Shown here piece by piece: positions 24,928-33,517 of a DNA stretch of 64,000 nucleotides. The position numbers and the translations under genes were made by a program. This DNA comes from Streptomyces plumbidurans (GTDB lineage Bacteria > Actinomycetota > Actinomycetes > Streptomycetales > Streptomycetaceae). The notes under the pieces were generated by a model. The model did not search any database, was not told the DNA's origin, and saw nothing but the letters and a program-made list of their open reading frames with translations. The stretch covers positions 244,398-308,397 of the forward strand of contig NZ_JAFJSY010000006.1 of the NCBI RefSeq assembly GCF_019857225.1, in the 5' to 3' direction. Position 1 is the first letter of the stretch, and every line of letters begins with the position of its first letter.

Positions 24928-25674
24928 CTAAAGGGCACGCTCCTTGGCCAGAAGTGCTGCCTCACGCAACGGACCGCGGTGTGCGGGACCGTGTCCGGGC
25001 AGCATCACGTCGCCGTCCAGTGCGGCCAGAACGTCCAGCGAGGCGATGGCGCGGGCCCGTTCGTGGTGGAACATGTCGGGCAGCAGCTGCGGCCCCTTGA
25101 TCCTCGAAGTGGGGTGGCCGCTGGCCAGGGCGTCGCCCGAGATCAGCACCCCGGCCTCCGGCAGGTGGAAGGCCGCGTGGCCGTCGGTGTGACCGGGCGT
25201 GTGCACCGGAACGGGCCGGCCGGGCAGGTCCAGCGCGCCCGCCGCTGGGAAAGGTTCCGGCGCGGCGACCGGCACATGGGCCGTGCCGCCGGAGCGCAGG
25301 GCGTGCACCGACCAGGGCAGCACCCCGGGCCGCCAGCTGTTCCTGACGACCTGTCCGACGGTCACCTGGTGCAGGAAGTCCCGGCGCGCGTGTGGGACTT
25401 CGGCCTCGTGCAGGTAGACCGGCGTGCCGTAGGTGCAGCGCAGGAACTCGGCGGAGCCCAGGTGGTCGTTGTGGGCGTGCGTGATCAGTACCGCGGCGAC
25501 CGCCTCCGGTGAGCCGCCCACCAACTCCAGGGAGGCGAGCAGCAGTTCACGGTCTCCGGGGTAGCCCGTGTCGACAAGAGTGATCTCGTTGCCCTCGGTG
25601 AGGATCACCCAGTTGGTGTTGCTGCCGTGCACCAGGTGGATGCTGTCGGCGACTTGCCGTACGTCTGCCCGCAT
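24928..25674 (-). CDS. MBL fold metallo-hydrolase
   Basis: This 248-aa protein is a metallo-beta-lactamase-fold hydrolase with motif THAHNDH (zinc ligands), PGHTDGHAAF, SGDAL and LPGHG in the expected order. It resembles glyoxalase II/lactonase-like MBL proteins more than beta-lactamases; the substrate is not assignable. ATG 25674 follows GGGGC; a longer frame to 25770 overlaps the upstream terminator and is unlikely. A hairpin terminator separates it from the AlkB-like gene, so it has its own promoter. Confidence 0.85.
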   Translation of the reverse strand: MRADVRQVADSIHLVHGSNTNWVILTEGNEITLVDTGYPGDRELLLASLELVGGSPEAVAAVLITHAHNDHLGSAEFLRCTYGTPVYLHEAEVPHARRDFLHQVTVGQVVRNSWRPGVLPWSVHALRSGGTAHVPVAAPEPFPAAGALDLPGRPVPVHTPGHTDGHAAFHLPEAGVLISGDALASGHPTSRIKGPQLLPDMFHHERARAIASLDVLAALDGDVMLPGHGPAHRGPLREAALLAKERAL

Positions 25675-25777
25675 GTTTGCCCCGCGTGGTGAGGTCCTGC
25701 CCGACGGCACCAGCAAAGCAGACCGGCGGGCCACCGGAACCGGCGGGTCCGCGCCAATCGGCACCCGCACAGGGGAA

Positions 25778-25812
25778 GGGCTGCCTCCGGCACCGTCCGC
25801 CGGAGGCAGCCC
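25778..25812 (-). terminator. Hairpin terminator after the AlkB-like gene
   Basis: Perfect 14-bp arms (25778-25791 and 25799-25812; GGGCTGCCTCCGGC and its complement) with a 7-nt loop lie 34 nt after the AlkB-like stop on the minus strand. No T-run follows. Confidence 0.8.
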
Positions 25813-25845
25813 CCTGCGCGCAGCCGAAGCGGCCGCCTCTCCGCC

Positions 25846-26472
25846 TCACTGCACGCCGTGCGGGCGGAACTGGATGCTGATGCGCGGTCCCGCGGCGCGA
25901 GTGGTCTTCGGTACGCAGTGCTCCCAGGTCCGCTGGCAGGAGCCGCCCATCACGATGAGATCGCCGTGCCCCAGCGGGCGCCGCACGCTCTCGCCGCCCC
26001 GCACCGGACGCAGCAGCAGATCGCGGGGCGCGCCCACGGAGACGATGGCCACCATCGTGTCCTCGCGGGCGCCCCGCCCGATCCGGTCGCCGTGCCAGGC
26101 GACGCTGTCCCGCCCGTCGCGGTAGTAGCAGAGCCCGGCCGTGGTGAACGGCTCGCCCAGTTCGTCGGCGTAGTGCGCGGACAGGGCGCCGCGGGCCTCG
26201 TCCAGGACGGGGTGCGGAAGGGTGTCGTCCGCGCCGTAGAAGCAGAGCAGCCGGGGTACGTCGACGACCTGGTCGTACATCTTCCGGCGCTCCGCACGCC
26301 ACGGGACCTCGGCGGCGAGGCGTTCGAACAGGGCGTCCGCGCCGCCGAGCCATCCGGGCAGCACGTCGATCCAGGCGCCGAGCCCGAGCCACGTGCGCCG
26401 GATCCCGCCGAGGGAGCCGAGCCGCAGCTGGTCGGTCTGGTCGAAGAGCGAGCCCTGGAGGTGCGTGGTCAT
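25846..26472 (-). CDS. AlkB-like Fe(II)/2-oxoglutarate dioxygenase
   Basis: This 208-aa protein has the AlkB-type 2OG dioxygenase core: the first iron ligands in WHGDR (HxD), the second His in TWEHCVPK, and the 2OG-binding Arg in PRISIQFR. The family removes alkyl groups from N1-methyladenine or N3-methylcytosine in DNA or RNA by oxidative demethylation. CYYRDGRDSVAWH matches bacterial AlkB2-type proteins. It is divergent from the TetR gene; the shared region contains a 17-bp tandem repeat and multiple TetR-type dyads. Confidence 0.85.
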   Translation of the reverse strand: MTTHLQGSLFDQTDQLRLGSLGGIRRTWLGLGAWIDVLPGWLGGADALFERLAAEVPWRAERRKMYDQVVDVPRLLCFYGADDTLPHPVLDEARGALSAHYADELGEPFTTAGLCYYRDGRDSVAWHGDRIGRGAREDTMVAIVSVGAPRDLLLRPVRGGESVRRPLGHGDLIVMGGSCQRTWEHCVPKTTRAAGPRISIQFRPHGVQ

Positions 26473-26520
26473 GGGACCAGCGTACTCCTCGATTCGAAAA
26501 TTTGTTCCCCTCGGCTTTTT

Positions 26521-26605
26521 CGGTCCTGCGGCTCTCGCGGTCCTGCGGCTCTCGCGGTCCTGCGGCTCTCGCGGTTCTCCGGCCCTCTCGGTCCTCCGGC
26601 TCTGT
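26521..26605. repeat. 17-bp tandem repeat, five copies
   Basis: The unit CGGTCCTGCGGCTCTCG is repeated perfectly at 26521, 26538 and 26555, then with changes at 26572 and 26589; a sixth decayed copy follows. It lies about 50 bp upstream of the AlkB-like start and 20 bp from the TetR operator region. It has no internal dyad and no coding signal. Confidence 0.85.
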
Positions 26606-26622
26606 CGATTCCGAAGCCCTTT

Positions 26623-26656
26623 CGATACATTGCTGTATCGGATACATTCCCGTATC
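26623..26656. promoter_or_regulatory. Overlapping inverted repeats, probable TetR operator
   Basis: Four half-sites alternate in direction: GATACA (26624-26629), TGTATC (26634-26639), GATACA (26641-26646), GTATC (26652-26656). They form CGATACA-TTGC-TGTATCG, TGTATC-G-GATACA and GATAC-N6-GTATC. The block ends 4 nt before the RBS of the TetR gene, the usual place for autorepression, and could also cover the divergent AlkB-like promoter. Confidence 0.75.
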
Positions 26657-26672
26657 GAACGGAGGTACGGGC

Positions 26673-27311
26673 ATGGTGACGGAGGAGAAGGCCGAGCGGC
26701 GCGTCACGCGGCGCAGGGTCCGGACGCGGGCCAACCTGCTCGACGCCGCCTTCGCCGTGTTCGCCGCCAAGGGCTTCGGACGGGTCTCGATCGAGGAGGT
26801 CTGCGAGGCCGCCGGGTACAGCAGGGGCGCGTTCTACTCCAACTTCGACAGCCTGGACGAGTTGTTCTTCGCCCTCTACCGCGAGCGCGCCGACCTCATC
26901 GCGGACCAGGTGTCCGGCGCCCTCGCCCAGGACGTGCCCGACCTCGACGTGCCCGCCGCCGTCGACCGGGTCACCGAGGTGCTGCTCCTCGACCTGGACT
27001 GGCTCCTGGTGAAGACGGACTTTTTGGTCCACGCCGCCCGCGCCCCGCAGGTCGCCGGGACACTGCTGGAGCACCGGGCGCGGCTGCGCCGTGCGATCGC
27101 CGAACGGCTCGCCCGCGCACAGGGTTTCGGCGAACTGCCCGCCGTGCTCGGCGACGCCGACGGCGCGGCCCACGCCGTGGTCGCCGCCTACGACGGCGTC
27201 ACCACCCAGCTTCTGCTGGACAAGAACGTCGAGGCCGCGCGCGCCTGGCTCACACAATTGCTCACCGCGCTGCTGACGGACGGCAGCAGCCCTCAGTCTG
27301 ACCCCCATTGA
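26673..27311 (+). CDS. TetR family transcriptional regulator
   Basis: This 212-aa protein has an N-terminal TetR HTH (about 15-65): RANLLDAAFAVFAAKGFGRVSIEEV followed by AAGYSRGAFYSNF. The C-terminal ligand domain is all-helical. GGAGG at 26661-26665 sets the start at ATG 26673. It is 17 bp upstream of the FAD-dependent dehydrogenase gene, so the pair is likely co-transcribed and the enzyme's substrate may be the inducer. Confidence 0.9.
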   Translation: MVTEEKAERRVTRRRVRTRANLLDAAFAVFAAKGFGRVSIEEVCEAAGYSRGAFYSNFDSLDELFFALYRERADLIADQVSGALAQDVPDLDVPAAVDRVTEVLLLDLDWLLVKTDFLVHAARAPQVAGTLLEHRARLRRAIAERLARAQGFGELPAVLGDADGAAHAVVAAYDGVTTQLLLDKNVEAARAWLTQLLTALLTDGSSPQSDPH

Positions 27312-27328
27312 GAGAAGGATCGGTCGCC

Positions 27329-28999
27329 ATGGATGCGGACGTCATCGTCGTCGGAGCGGGCCTCGCGGGTCTGGTCGCCGCGCACGAGCTGACCAGTCGG
27401 GGCCGGCGGGTCGCGCTGGTCGACCAGGAGAACGCCGCCAACCTCGGCGGCCAGGCGTTCTGGTCCTTCGGCGGCCTCTTCCTCGTCGACACCCCGGAGC
27501 AGCGGCGCCTGGGCATCAAGGACTCCTTCGAGCTGGCCTGGAGTGACTGGCAGGGCAGCGCCCAGTTCGACCGCGCGGACGACGAGGACTCCTGGGCGGT
27601 GCGCTGGGCGCGCGCCTATGTCGAATGGGCGGCGGGGGAGAAGCGGTCCTGGCTGGAGGGGCACGGCATCAAGGTGCTGCCCACGGTCGGCTGGGCCGAG
27701 CGGGGCGACCTCAGGGCGGACGGACACGGCAACTCCGTGCCCCGCTTCCACATCAGCTGGGGCACCGGCACCGGCGTCGTCGAACCCTTCGTCAACTACG
27801 CCAAACAGGCCGCGCGCGACGGCCTGTTGACCTTCCACCACCGCCACCGGGTCGACGAGCTCGTCATCGAGGAGGGCACGGCACGCGGCGTACGCGGCAC
27901 GGTCCTCGCCGAGGACCACTCCGCCCGTGGCGTGGCCTCCAACCGCGACCGCATCGGCGACTTCCAACTCACCGCGAAGGCCGTCGTCGTCACCACCGGC
28001 GGCATCGGCGCCGACCACGACATCGTCCGCCGCTACTGGCCCGAGCGCCTCGGCACCCCGCCCGCCGAGATGGTCACCGGCGTGCCCGCGTACGTCGACG
28101 GCCGCATGCTCGACATCAGCGCCGAGGCGGGCGTACGTCTGGTCAACCGCGACCGCATGTGGCACTACACCGAGGGCCTGCGCAACTGGGATCCGATCTG
28201 GCCAGGACACGGCATCCGCATCCTGCCCGGCCCGTCGTCGATGTGGCTCGACGCCCTCGGCCGCCGCCTTCCCGACCCCTGCCTCCCGGGCTACGACACC
28301 CTCAGCACGCTCAAGTACCTGCGCGCCACCGAGGACATCGCCGAGCACAGCCACTCCTGGTTCATCCTCACCCGGAAGATCATCGAGAAGGAGTTCGCGC
28401 TGTCGGGCTCCGAGCAGAACCCCGACATCACCGCCAAGGACAAGGCGGCGGTGCTGAAGAACCGCTTCGGCAAGGGCGCCCCCGGCCCGGTGGACGCCTT
28501 CCTGCGCAAGGGCGCCGACTTCGTGACGGCCCCGACGCTGGAGCAACTGGTCACGAAAATGAACGAGTTGACGGACAAGCCGCTGCTGGACGCCGCCGAA
28601 GTGCGCCGCCAGATCGAGGCCCGCGACCTGCAGATGGCCAACCCGTACAGCAAGGACTCCCAGATCCAGGGCATCCGCAACGCCCGCCGCTACATCGGCG
28701 ACCGCCTCGGCCGCGTCGCCACCCCGCACCGCATCCTCGACCCGGCGGCGGGACCGCTGATCGGCGTCAAGCTGAACATCCTCACCCGCAAGACCCTCGG
28801 CGGCATCCAGACCGACCTCGACTCGCGCGCCCTGAACGCCGACGGCGAGCCGATCGAGGGCCTCTACGCGGCCGGTGAGGTCGCGGGCTTCGGCGGCGGA
28901 GGCGTCCATGGCTACAACGCCCTGGAGGGCACCTTCCTCGGCGGCTGCCTCTTCTCGGGCCGTGCGGCCGGCCGGGCGGCGGCACGGCAGACCGCCTGA
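27329..28999 (+). CDS. FAD-binding dehydrogenase (fumarate reductase/KstD-like)
   Basis: This 556-aa flavoprotein starts with the Rossmann motif VIVVGAGLAGLVAAHEL and ends with GLYAAGEVAGFGGGGVHGYNALEGTFLGGCLFSG, both typical of the FAD_binding_2 family that includes fumarate reductases and 3-ketosteroid dehydrogenases. There is no signal peptide or haem motif, so electrons probably pass to a soluble or quinone acceptor. The substrate is unknown. A GAAGGA element precedes ATG 27329. A terminator-like hairpin follows at 29020-29046. Confidence 0.85.
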   Translation: MDADVIVVGAGLAGLVAAHELTSRGRRVALVDQENAANLGGQAFWSFGGLFLVDTPEQRRLGIKDSFELAWSDWQGSAQFDRADDEDSWAVRWARAYVEWAAGEKRSWLEGHGIKVLPTVGWAERGDLRADGHGNSVPRFHISWGTGTGVVEPFVNYAKQAARDGLLTFHHRHRVDELVIEEGTARGVRGTVLAEDHSARGVASNRDRIGDFQLTAKAVVVTTGGIGADHDIVRRYWPERLGTPPAEMVTGVPAYVDGRMLDISAEAGVRLVNRDRMWHYTEGLRNWDPIWPGHGIRILPGPSSMWLDALGRRLPDPCLPGYDTLSTLKYLRATEDIAEHSHSWFILTRKIIEKEFALSGSEQNPDITAKDKAAVLKNRFGKGAPGPVDAFLRKGADFVTAPTLEQLVTKMNELTDKPLLDAAEVRRQIEARDLQMANPYSKDSQIQGIRNARRYIGDRLGRVATPHRILDPAAGPLIGVKLNILTRKTLGGIQTDLDSRALNADGEPIEGLYAAGEVAGFGGGGVHGYNALEGTFLGGCLFSGRAAGRAAARQTA

Positions 29000-29019
29000 C
29001 CAGGACGGAAGCGCACCAG

Positions 29020-29046
29020 GGGCGGCCGGTGACAGCGACCGGCCGC
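29020..29046 (+). terminator. Hairpin after the FAD-binding dehydrogenase gene
   Basis: Perfect 10-bp arms GGCGGCCGGT (29020-29029) and ACCGGCCGCC (29037-29046) with a 7-nt loop, followed by TCTT, lie 21 nt after the stop. Confidence 0.7.
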
Positions 29047-29111
29047 CTCTTCGGCGCCGGCATGTGAACGACGGGGCGCAGAAGGGGGGTTGACCGTCGG
29101 TGGACCGCGCT

Positions 29112-29136
29112 GGTTGAGTGGATGAGCCACTCAGCC
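29112..29136. promoter_or_regulatory. Inverted repeat, probable GntR operator
   Basis: TGAGTGG-ATGAG-CCACTCA (29115-29133) is a perfect 7-bp dyad, extended to GG-TGAGTGG/CCACTCA-CC with one mismatch pair. It lies 50-74 bp upstream of the GntR-family start codon, suggesting autoregulation. Confidence 0.65.
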
Positions 29137-29185
29137 ACGTCGCACATGCACACCACCCGTGTCGGTACGTATTCAGGAGGCATCC

Positions 29186-29872
29186 GTGGAGGCCCTGCCC
29201 CGCGAGACGATCGTGGACGTCCTCGAATCCAGGCTGCGCGAGGACATCCTGGCCGGACGCCATCCGGCGGGCAGCTATCTGCCTCCGGAACGCCAACTGG
29301 CCGACGGATACGGCGTCACCCGCACCACCCTCAAGCACGCCTTCGGCCGCCTCGTCCAGGCCGGCCTGCTGGAGACCCGGCACGGAGTCGGCACCAGGGT
29401 GCGCGACTACGCCCGGCTCGGCGGCGCCGACCTCCTGCCGATGCTCGTGCGCCACGACGCCAAGTGGGTCCGGGAGATCTTCGAAGTACGGCGCGCCGTG
29501 GGCGCGTTGATCGCCGAGCGGGCCGCGGCACGGGCCACCTCGAAGCAGCACGCCGAACTGCACCGGCTCCTCGACGCCGTACGGGAGGCCGAGGGCGCGG
29601 ACGCCGTGCAGCTGGCCGACGTCGAGGTGCACCGCGCCCTGGCCCGGGCGACCGGCAACCGGGTCTACGTCCTGCTGACCAACACGCTCTTCAACGCGTA
29701 TCTGCCCGTACGCGCAGCCCTGAGCGGGCCGTTCACCGATCCTGCGACGGCCCATCGGCGGCTCGCCCCCGTGGTCGAGGCGGTGGTGTCCGGCGACGGC
29801 CGGAAGGCGCACGCGGCCGCGGACGCCTATCTGCGCGACACCGAGAAGATCATGTTGGAGGGTCTGGCGTGA
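29186..29872 (+). CDS. GntR/FadR family transcriptional regulator
   Basis: This 228-aa protein has an N-terminal GntR winged-HTH (about 8-75; SYLPPERQLADGYGVTRTTLKHAF, RLVQAGLLETRHGVGT) and a C-terminal FCD-like all-helical domain with the metal-binding Asp/His pattern DVEVHRALA. GTG 29186 is set by CAGGAGG at 29174-29180. Its stop overlaps the next GTG (GTGA), so it is coupled to the CrtC-like and GMC oxidoreductase genes and likely controls them. Confidence 0.9.
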   Translation: MEALPRETIVDVLESRLREDILAGRHPAGSYLPPERQLADGYGVTRTTLKHAFGRLVQAGLLETRHGVGTRVRDYARLGGADLLPMLVRHDAKWVREIFEVRRAVGALIAERAAARATSKQHAELHRLLDAVREAEGADAVQLADVEVHRALARATGNRVYVLLTNTLFNAYLPVRAALSGPFTDPATAHRRLAPVVEAVVSGDGRKAHAAADAYLRDTEKIMLEGLA

Positions 29873-31251
29873 GGGGCACGACGTTCACGGAGACGATGCT
29901 CGGCACGGTCCGGTTCGACGCCGGGGACCCGGTCCGCCGCATCCGTCTGGACCTGCGGGCCGAGTGCGAGGAGATCCTGCGTCCGCACCGCACCACCCGC
30001 GCCCGCGTCCACGGCCGCCTCCGTATCGCCGGACTGGCCGACGACCCTGACGCCACAGGGGAGTTGGAGATTTCCCCGCTCGCCCGGCGCCGCATCCGCT
30101 ACCGGCTGACGTTCACCGCCGACGGCCGCTCCTTCACCCTGGACGGCTGGAAGTCGGTGAGCCCGCGTCACCCGGTGAGGTCGATGACCGTCCTGCCGTT
30201 CACGCTCTACGAGGACGGCGTGCGGGCCGGACAGGGCACCCTCCGCTTCCCCGTCACGACCGGGCTGGCCCCTTTCCTGCTGAGCTTCCGCTTCCCTCGG
30301 CGCGAGGACGCCGCCCGGTACGCCGTGCCGCGCTGGGACGGCAGCCCCGGCCGTACCGAGGTCTGGTACACCACCCTGACCGACCCCGCGACCGGCACCG
30401 GCATCTGGCTGCACCACGAACTGGTCGCGCCCGCCGACGGATCCGAGCCCCACGCGCACGGCTGGGCGGCGACCTTCCCGCCCGAGGGAAAGGTGCGCCA
30501 CGTCCGCTTCGGACCCGCCCCCTGGCACAGCCCCACCCACGGCTTCACGGCCGAGGGCGTCGACGCGGGCCCGGGACAACTGACCGGAAGCGCAGGCGAC
30601 TTCCACTGGAACCTCACCGAACAGCCCCTGGCCGATCCTCTGTTCACCTTTCCCCGCTGGTCCTGGCGGCGCCCCCTGCTCCCCGCGACGCACATGCTCC
30701 CCGCGGCACGGGCCGCCTACGACGGAACGTTCAGCGACGGTGAGCGCACGCTGACCCTGCGCGCCGCCCCCGGAGCCTCCGCCCGCATCAACGGCCGTGG
30801 CAACGCCCGCCGTTGGGCCTGGCTGCACGCGGACCTGGGCGGCTCGGACGTCCTCGAAGTGGTGGCGGCGGTGTCGACGCGGCCCGTGCTGCGGCGGCTG
30901 CCCCCGCTCGTCTTCCTGCGCCTGCACCGCAACGGGCGCACCTGGCCGCGCCGGCCCGAGCGCACCGCGGTCGGCGTGTTCGGTGCCGGACGCTTCCGCG
31001 CCCGCATCGGCCTGCCCACGTGGACCGTGACCGGCCGTACGCTGCTGCGCCGCATCCGCGTCGAAGTCACCCAGCCCGAGGAACGCACCCTCGCCCTGGA
31101 CTACCGCGACCCGGACGGCGCCGCCGCCGTCTGCCGCAACAGTGAGAGTGCCGACGCGACCGTCCTGTTGGAGCGCTGGTGGGGTCGCTGGCGCGGCGAG
31201 GCGTCATGGACTCTGCGGGCCAGCGCACATGCCGAGGTGGGGGACCGATGA
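29869..31251 (+). CDS. Protein of unknown function, possibly CrtC/AttH lipocalin-like
   Basis: This 460-aa soluble protein is rich in beta-strand patterns and has no signal peptide or membrane segment. The middle (about 140-330) contains TEVWYTTLTDP, GIWLHHELVAP and FHWNLTE, reminiscent of the double-lipocalin CrtC/AttH family (hydroxyneurosporene synthase-like), which binds hydrophobic substrates. The N-terminal 90 residues look like a separate beta-rich domain. It overlaps its neighbours on both sides (GTGA and ATGA), so it is made together with a GntR regulator and a GMC oxidoreductase. The family assignment is tentative. Confidence 0.7.
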   Translation: MRGTTFTETMLGTVRFDAGDPVRRIRLDLRAECEEILRPHRTTRARVHGRLRIAGLADDPDATGELEISPLARRRIRYRLTFTADGRSFTLDGWKSVSPRHPVRSMTVLPFTLYEDGVRAGQGTLRFPVTTGLAPFLLSFRFPRREDAARYAVPRWDGSPGRTEVWYTTLTDPATGTGIWLHHELVAPADGSEPHAHGWAATFPPEGKVRHVRFGPAPWHSPTHGFTAEGVDAGPGQLTGSAGDFHWNLTEQPLADPLFTFPRWSWRRPLLPATHMLPAARAAYDGTFSDGERTLTLRAAPGASARINGRGNARRWAWLHADLGGSDVLEVVAAVSTRPVLRRLPPLVFLRLHRNGRTWPRRPERTAVGVFGAGRFRARIGLPTWTVTGRTLLRRIRVEVTQPEERTLALDYRDPDGAAAVCRNSESADATVLLERWWGRWRGEASWTLRASAHAEVGDR

Positions 31252-33104
31252 GCGCGCGTGGACTGGTGGCCGCGCTGCTGGCCGACACGGGGGACGAGGA
31301 GTGGGTGGCGCGTGTGCCCGCGCGGCTGGGCACGTTCCTGTCGGCACTGCCCGGGCCCGTACGTGCCGGAGTGCGTGCCGCCGCCACCGCCGTCGACGCA
31401 TACGCCCTCCTGCACAGCGGGCGCCGCCTCGCCGCCCTTACCCCGGAGGAGCGCGAGAGCGTGCTCGCGTCGCTCGCCGCACGCCCCGGGCTCGTACCGG
31501 CGCTCGACCTCCTCAAGGTCCCCGTGCTGCTCGCCGCCGCCACCGAGCGGACGCCGCTTGCGCGGGCGGCGGCGGTTCCGGAGGACCCGCCCCTGGACTG
31601 CACCCCCGCCGAGGAGTGGCCCGACCGCGCCACCGCCGACGCCGTCGTGGTGGGCTCCGGCGCCGGAGGTGCCATGGCTGCGCGGACGCTGGCGCGCGCC
31701 GGGCTGTCCGTCGTGGTGCTGGAGGAGGGCGAGCACCACACCACGGCGTCCTTCGGTCGCCGCCTGCCGCTGGACCGCTTCACCGATCTGTACCGGGACG
31801 GCGGCGCGACGGCCGCGCTGGGCAATCCGCCCCTGCTGCTGCCCGTCGGACGAGCCGTGGGCGGCACCACCGTCGTCAACTCCGGTACCTGCTACCGCAC
31901 TCCGGACCATGTCCTGGACCGCTGGAGCCGGCGCCACGGCTTCCGTGTCGCCGACGATCTGCCCGCGCACCTCGACGAGGTCGAACGCACCCTGCGCGTC
32001 GCCACCCAGCCGCTCGACGTCCTCGGCGCCAACGGCCTGCTCGCCCTGGCCGGCGCCGAACGGCTCGGCTGGCGGGCGGGGCCGCTGCGCCGCAACGCGC
32101 CGGGCTGCAAGGGCTCCTGCCAGTGCGTCGTGGGCTGCCCCACCGGCGCCAAGCAGAGCGTGCAGCTGTCCGTGCTGCCCGAGGCGTGCGCCACCGGAGC
32201 GCGGATCGTCACCGGCGCACCGGTCCTGCGGATCCTGCTCGACCACGACCGTCCGGGCCCGCCCCGGGCGTCCGGCGTCCGGGTGCGCCGGGCCGACGGC
32301 AGCGAGCTGGAGATCCTCAGCCCCCTCGTCGTCACGGCAGCGGGAGCGCTGCAGACCCCGCAGCTGCTGCGCCGCTCGGGCCTCGGCGGCCACCCCCGGC
32401 TCGGCCGCAACCTCAGCGTCCATCCGGCGACCAGCGTCGCGGGCCGCTTCCCCGAACCGGTCACCTCCTGGAAGGGCGTCCTGCAGAGCGCCGGCATCGA
32501 GGAGCTGCACGAGCACGGCATCCTGATCGAGGCGACCGCGAGCCCGCCCGGCATGAGCAGCTTCGTGCTGCCCGGCGTCGGCCGCTCCCTGCGACGCGAA
32601 CTGGAGGGAGCCGACCGGCTGGCCGTCCTCGGCGCCATGATCGCCGACCGTCCCTCGGGCCGCGTCCTGGGCCGCGACCGCACCCTGGTCCGCTACCGCC
32701 TGGACCCGCGCGACGGCGAGCGGCTGATGACGGCCGTACGCGCCATGGGCCGTCTCCTGTTCGCGGCAGGGGCGGAGGAAGTCCTCACCGGCATCCCCCG
32801 AGCACCGCGCGCCCGCACCCTCGGCGAACTCGACGCCCTGCTCGCAGGCATCACCGCGCGCGATCTGCATCTGTCGGCCTTCCACCCGACCGGCACCGTC
32901 GCCGCGGGCGGTGATCCGCGCCGGGCGCCCGCCGATGCCGAGGGCCGGCTGCGCGGCGTCGACGGCGTGCTCGTCGCCGACGCCTCGGTACTGCCGGGCT
33001 GCCCGGAGGTGAACCCCCAACTCAGCATCATGGCAGCCGCATTGGCCGTCACCGGGCGCTACGTCGAGCGCTCCTCCAGCAGCCGGAGCAGCACGGCGGC
33101 GTGA
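31248..33104 (+). CDS. GMC family oxidoreductase (long-chain alcohol oxidase-like)
   Basis: This 618-aa flavoprotein has an N-terminal helical extension (about 1-125) followed by the FAD motif VVVGSGAGGAMAARTLARAG. The C-terminal GMC block is AFHPTGTVAAGG...DASVLPGCPEVNPQLSIMAAAL. The Cys cluster CKGSCQCVVGCPTGAKQS is typical of membrane-associated long-chain fatty alcohol oxidases and cholesterol-oxidase-like GMC enzymes. The substrate is probably a hydrophobic alcohol or sterol; this is inference. ATG 31248 overlaps the CrtC-like stop (ATGA). The 3' end overlaps the convergent DUF488 gene by 46 bp. Confidence 0.85.
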   Translation: MSARGLVAALLADTGDEEWVARVPARLGTFLSALPGPVRAGVRAAATAVDAYALLHSGRRLAALTPEERESVLASLAARPGLVPALDLLKVPVLLAAATERTPLARAAAVPEDPPLDCTPAEEWPDRATADAVVVGSGAGGAMAARTLARAGLSVVVLEEGEHHTTASFGRRLPLDRFTDLYRDGGATAALGNPPLLLPVGRAVGGTTVVNSGTCYRTPDHVLDRWSRRHGFRVADDLPAHLDEVERTLRVATQPLDVLGANGLLALAGAERLGWRAGPLRRNAPGCKGSCQCVVGCPTGAKQSVQLSVLPEACATGARIVTGAPVLRILLDHDRPGPPRASGVRVRRADGSELEILSPLVVTAAGALQTPQLLRRSGLGGHPRLGRNLSVHPATSVAGRFPEPVTSWKGVLQSAGIEELHEHGILIEATASPPGMSSFVLPGVGRSLRRELEGADRLAVLGAMIADRPSGRVLGRDRTLVRYRLDPRDGERLMTAVRAMGRLLFAAGAEEVLTGIPRAPRARTLGELDALLAGITARDLHLSAFHPTGTVAAGGDPRRAPADAEGRLRGVDGVLVADASVLPGCPEVNPQLSIMAAALAVTGRYVERSSSSRSSTAA

Positions 33105-33418
33105 CTCGTGTCCGGTTCCTTGGCGGCGGTCAGCAGTGTCACCGCCCCCTTGGCGGCCAACTCCCGTACGTGATCCAGGAGTTCGGCCGCCTCGGGGGCG
33201 TCCAGCTCCGACTCGTAACGGCCGGCGAACTCCTCGTAGGACCCCTCGCCCGCGTGGTACCAGCGGCGCAGCTCGGTGGACGGTGTCATGGCCTTGGGCC
33301 ACTCGTCCACCTGCGCGGACTCCTTGGACACCCCGCGCGGCCACAGCCGGTCGACCAGGACGCGGACTCCGTCGTCCGGCTCGGGTGATTCGTAGACACG
33401 ACGCACGCGAACACTCAT
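33059..33418 (-). CDS. DUF488 family protein
   Basis: This 119-aa protein has the family's core VRVLVDRLWPRGVSKE, WYHAGEGSYEEFAGRY and VTLLTAAKEPDTSHA. Function is not established; crystal structures of the family show a small alpha/beta fold. The GGAAGGACC RBS fixes ATG 33418. It overlaps the convergent GMC oxidoreductase gene by 46 bp and is divergent from the L,D-transpeptidase gene. Confidence 0.88.
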   Translation of the reverse strand: MSVRVRRVYESPEPDDGVRVLVDRLWPRGVSKESAQVDEWPKAMTPSTELRRWYHAGEGSYEEFAGRYESELDAPEAAELLDHVRELAAKGAVTLLTAAKEPDTSHAAVLLRLLEERST

Positions 33419-33517
33419 GCCCGGTCCTTCCTGGATGAGGGGATACGTCCCTGTAGTGGCAGTTGATGCCGAGCGTAGACCGTCCGTCCCCGATTCTCCG
33501 TTCACCTGGTGGTTGTA

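Noticed and set aside
31101..33344. 747-aa minus-strand frame opposite the GMC oxidoreductase
   Set aside because: It is low-complexity antisense; the plus-strand protein has complete FAD and GMC motifs.
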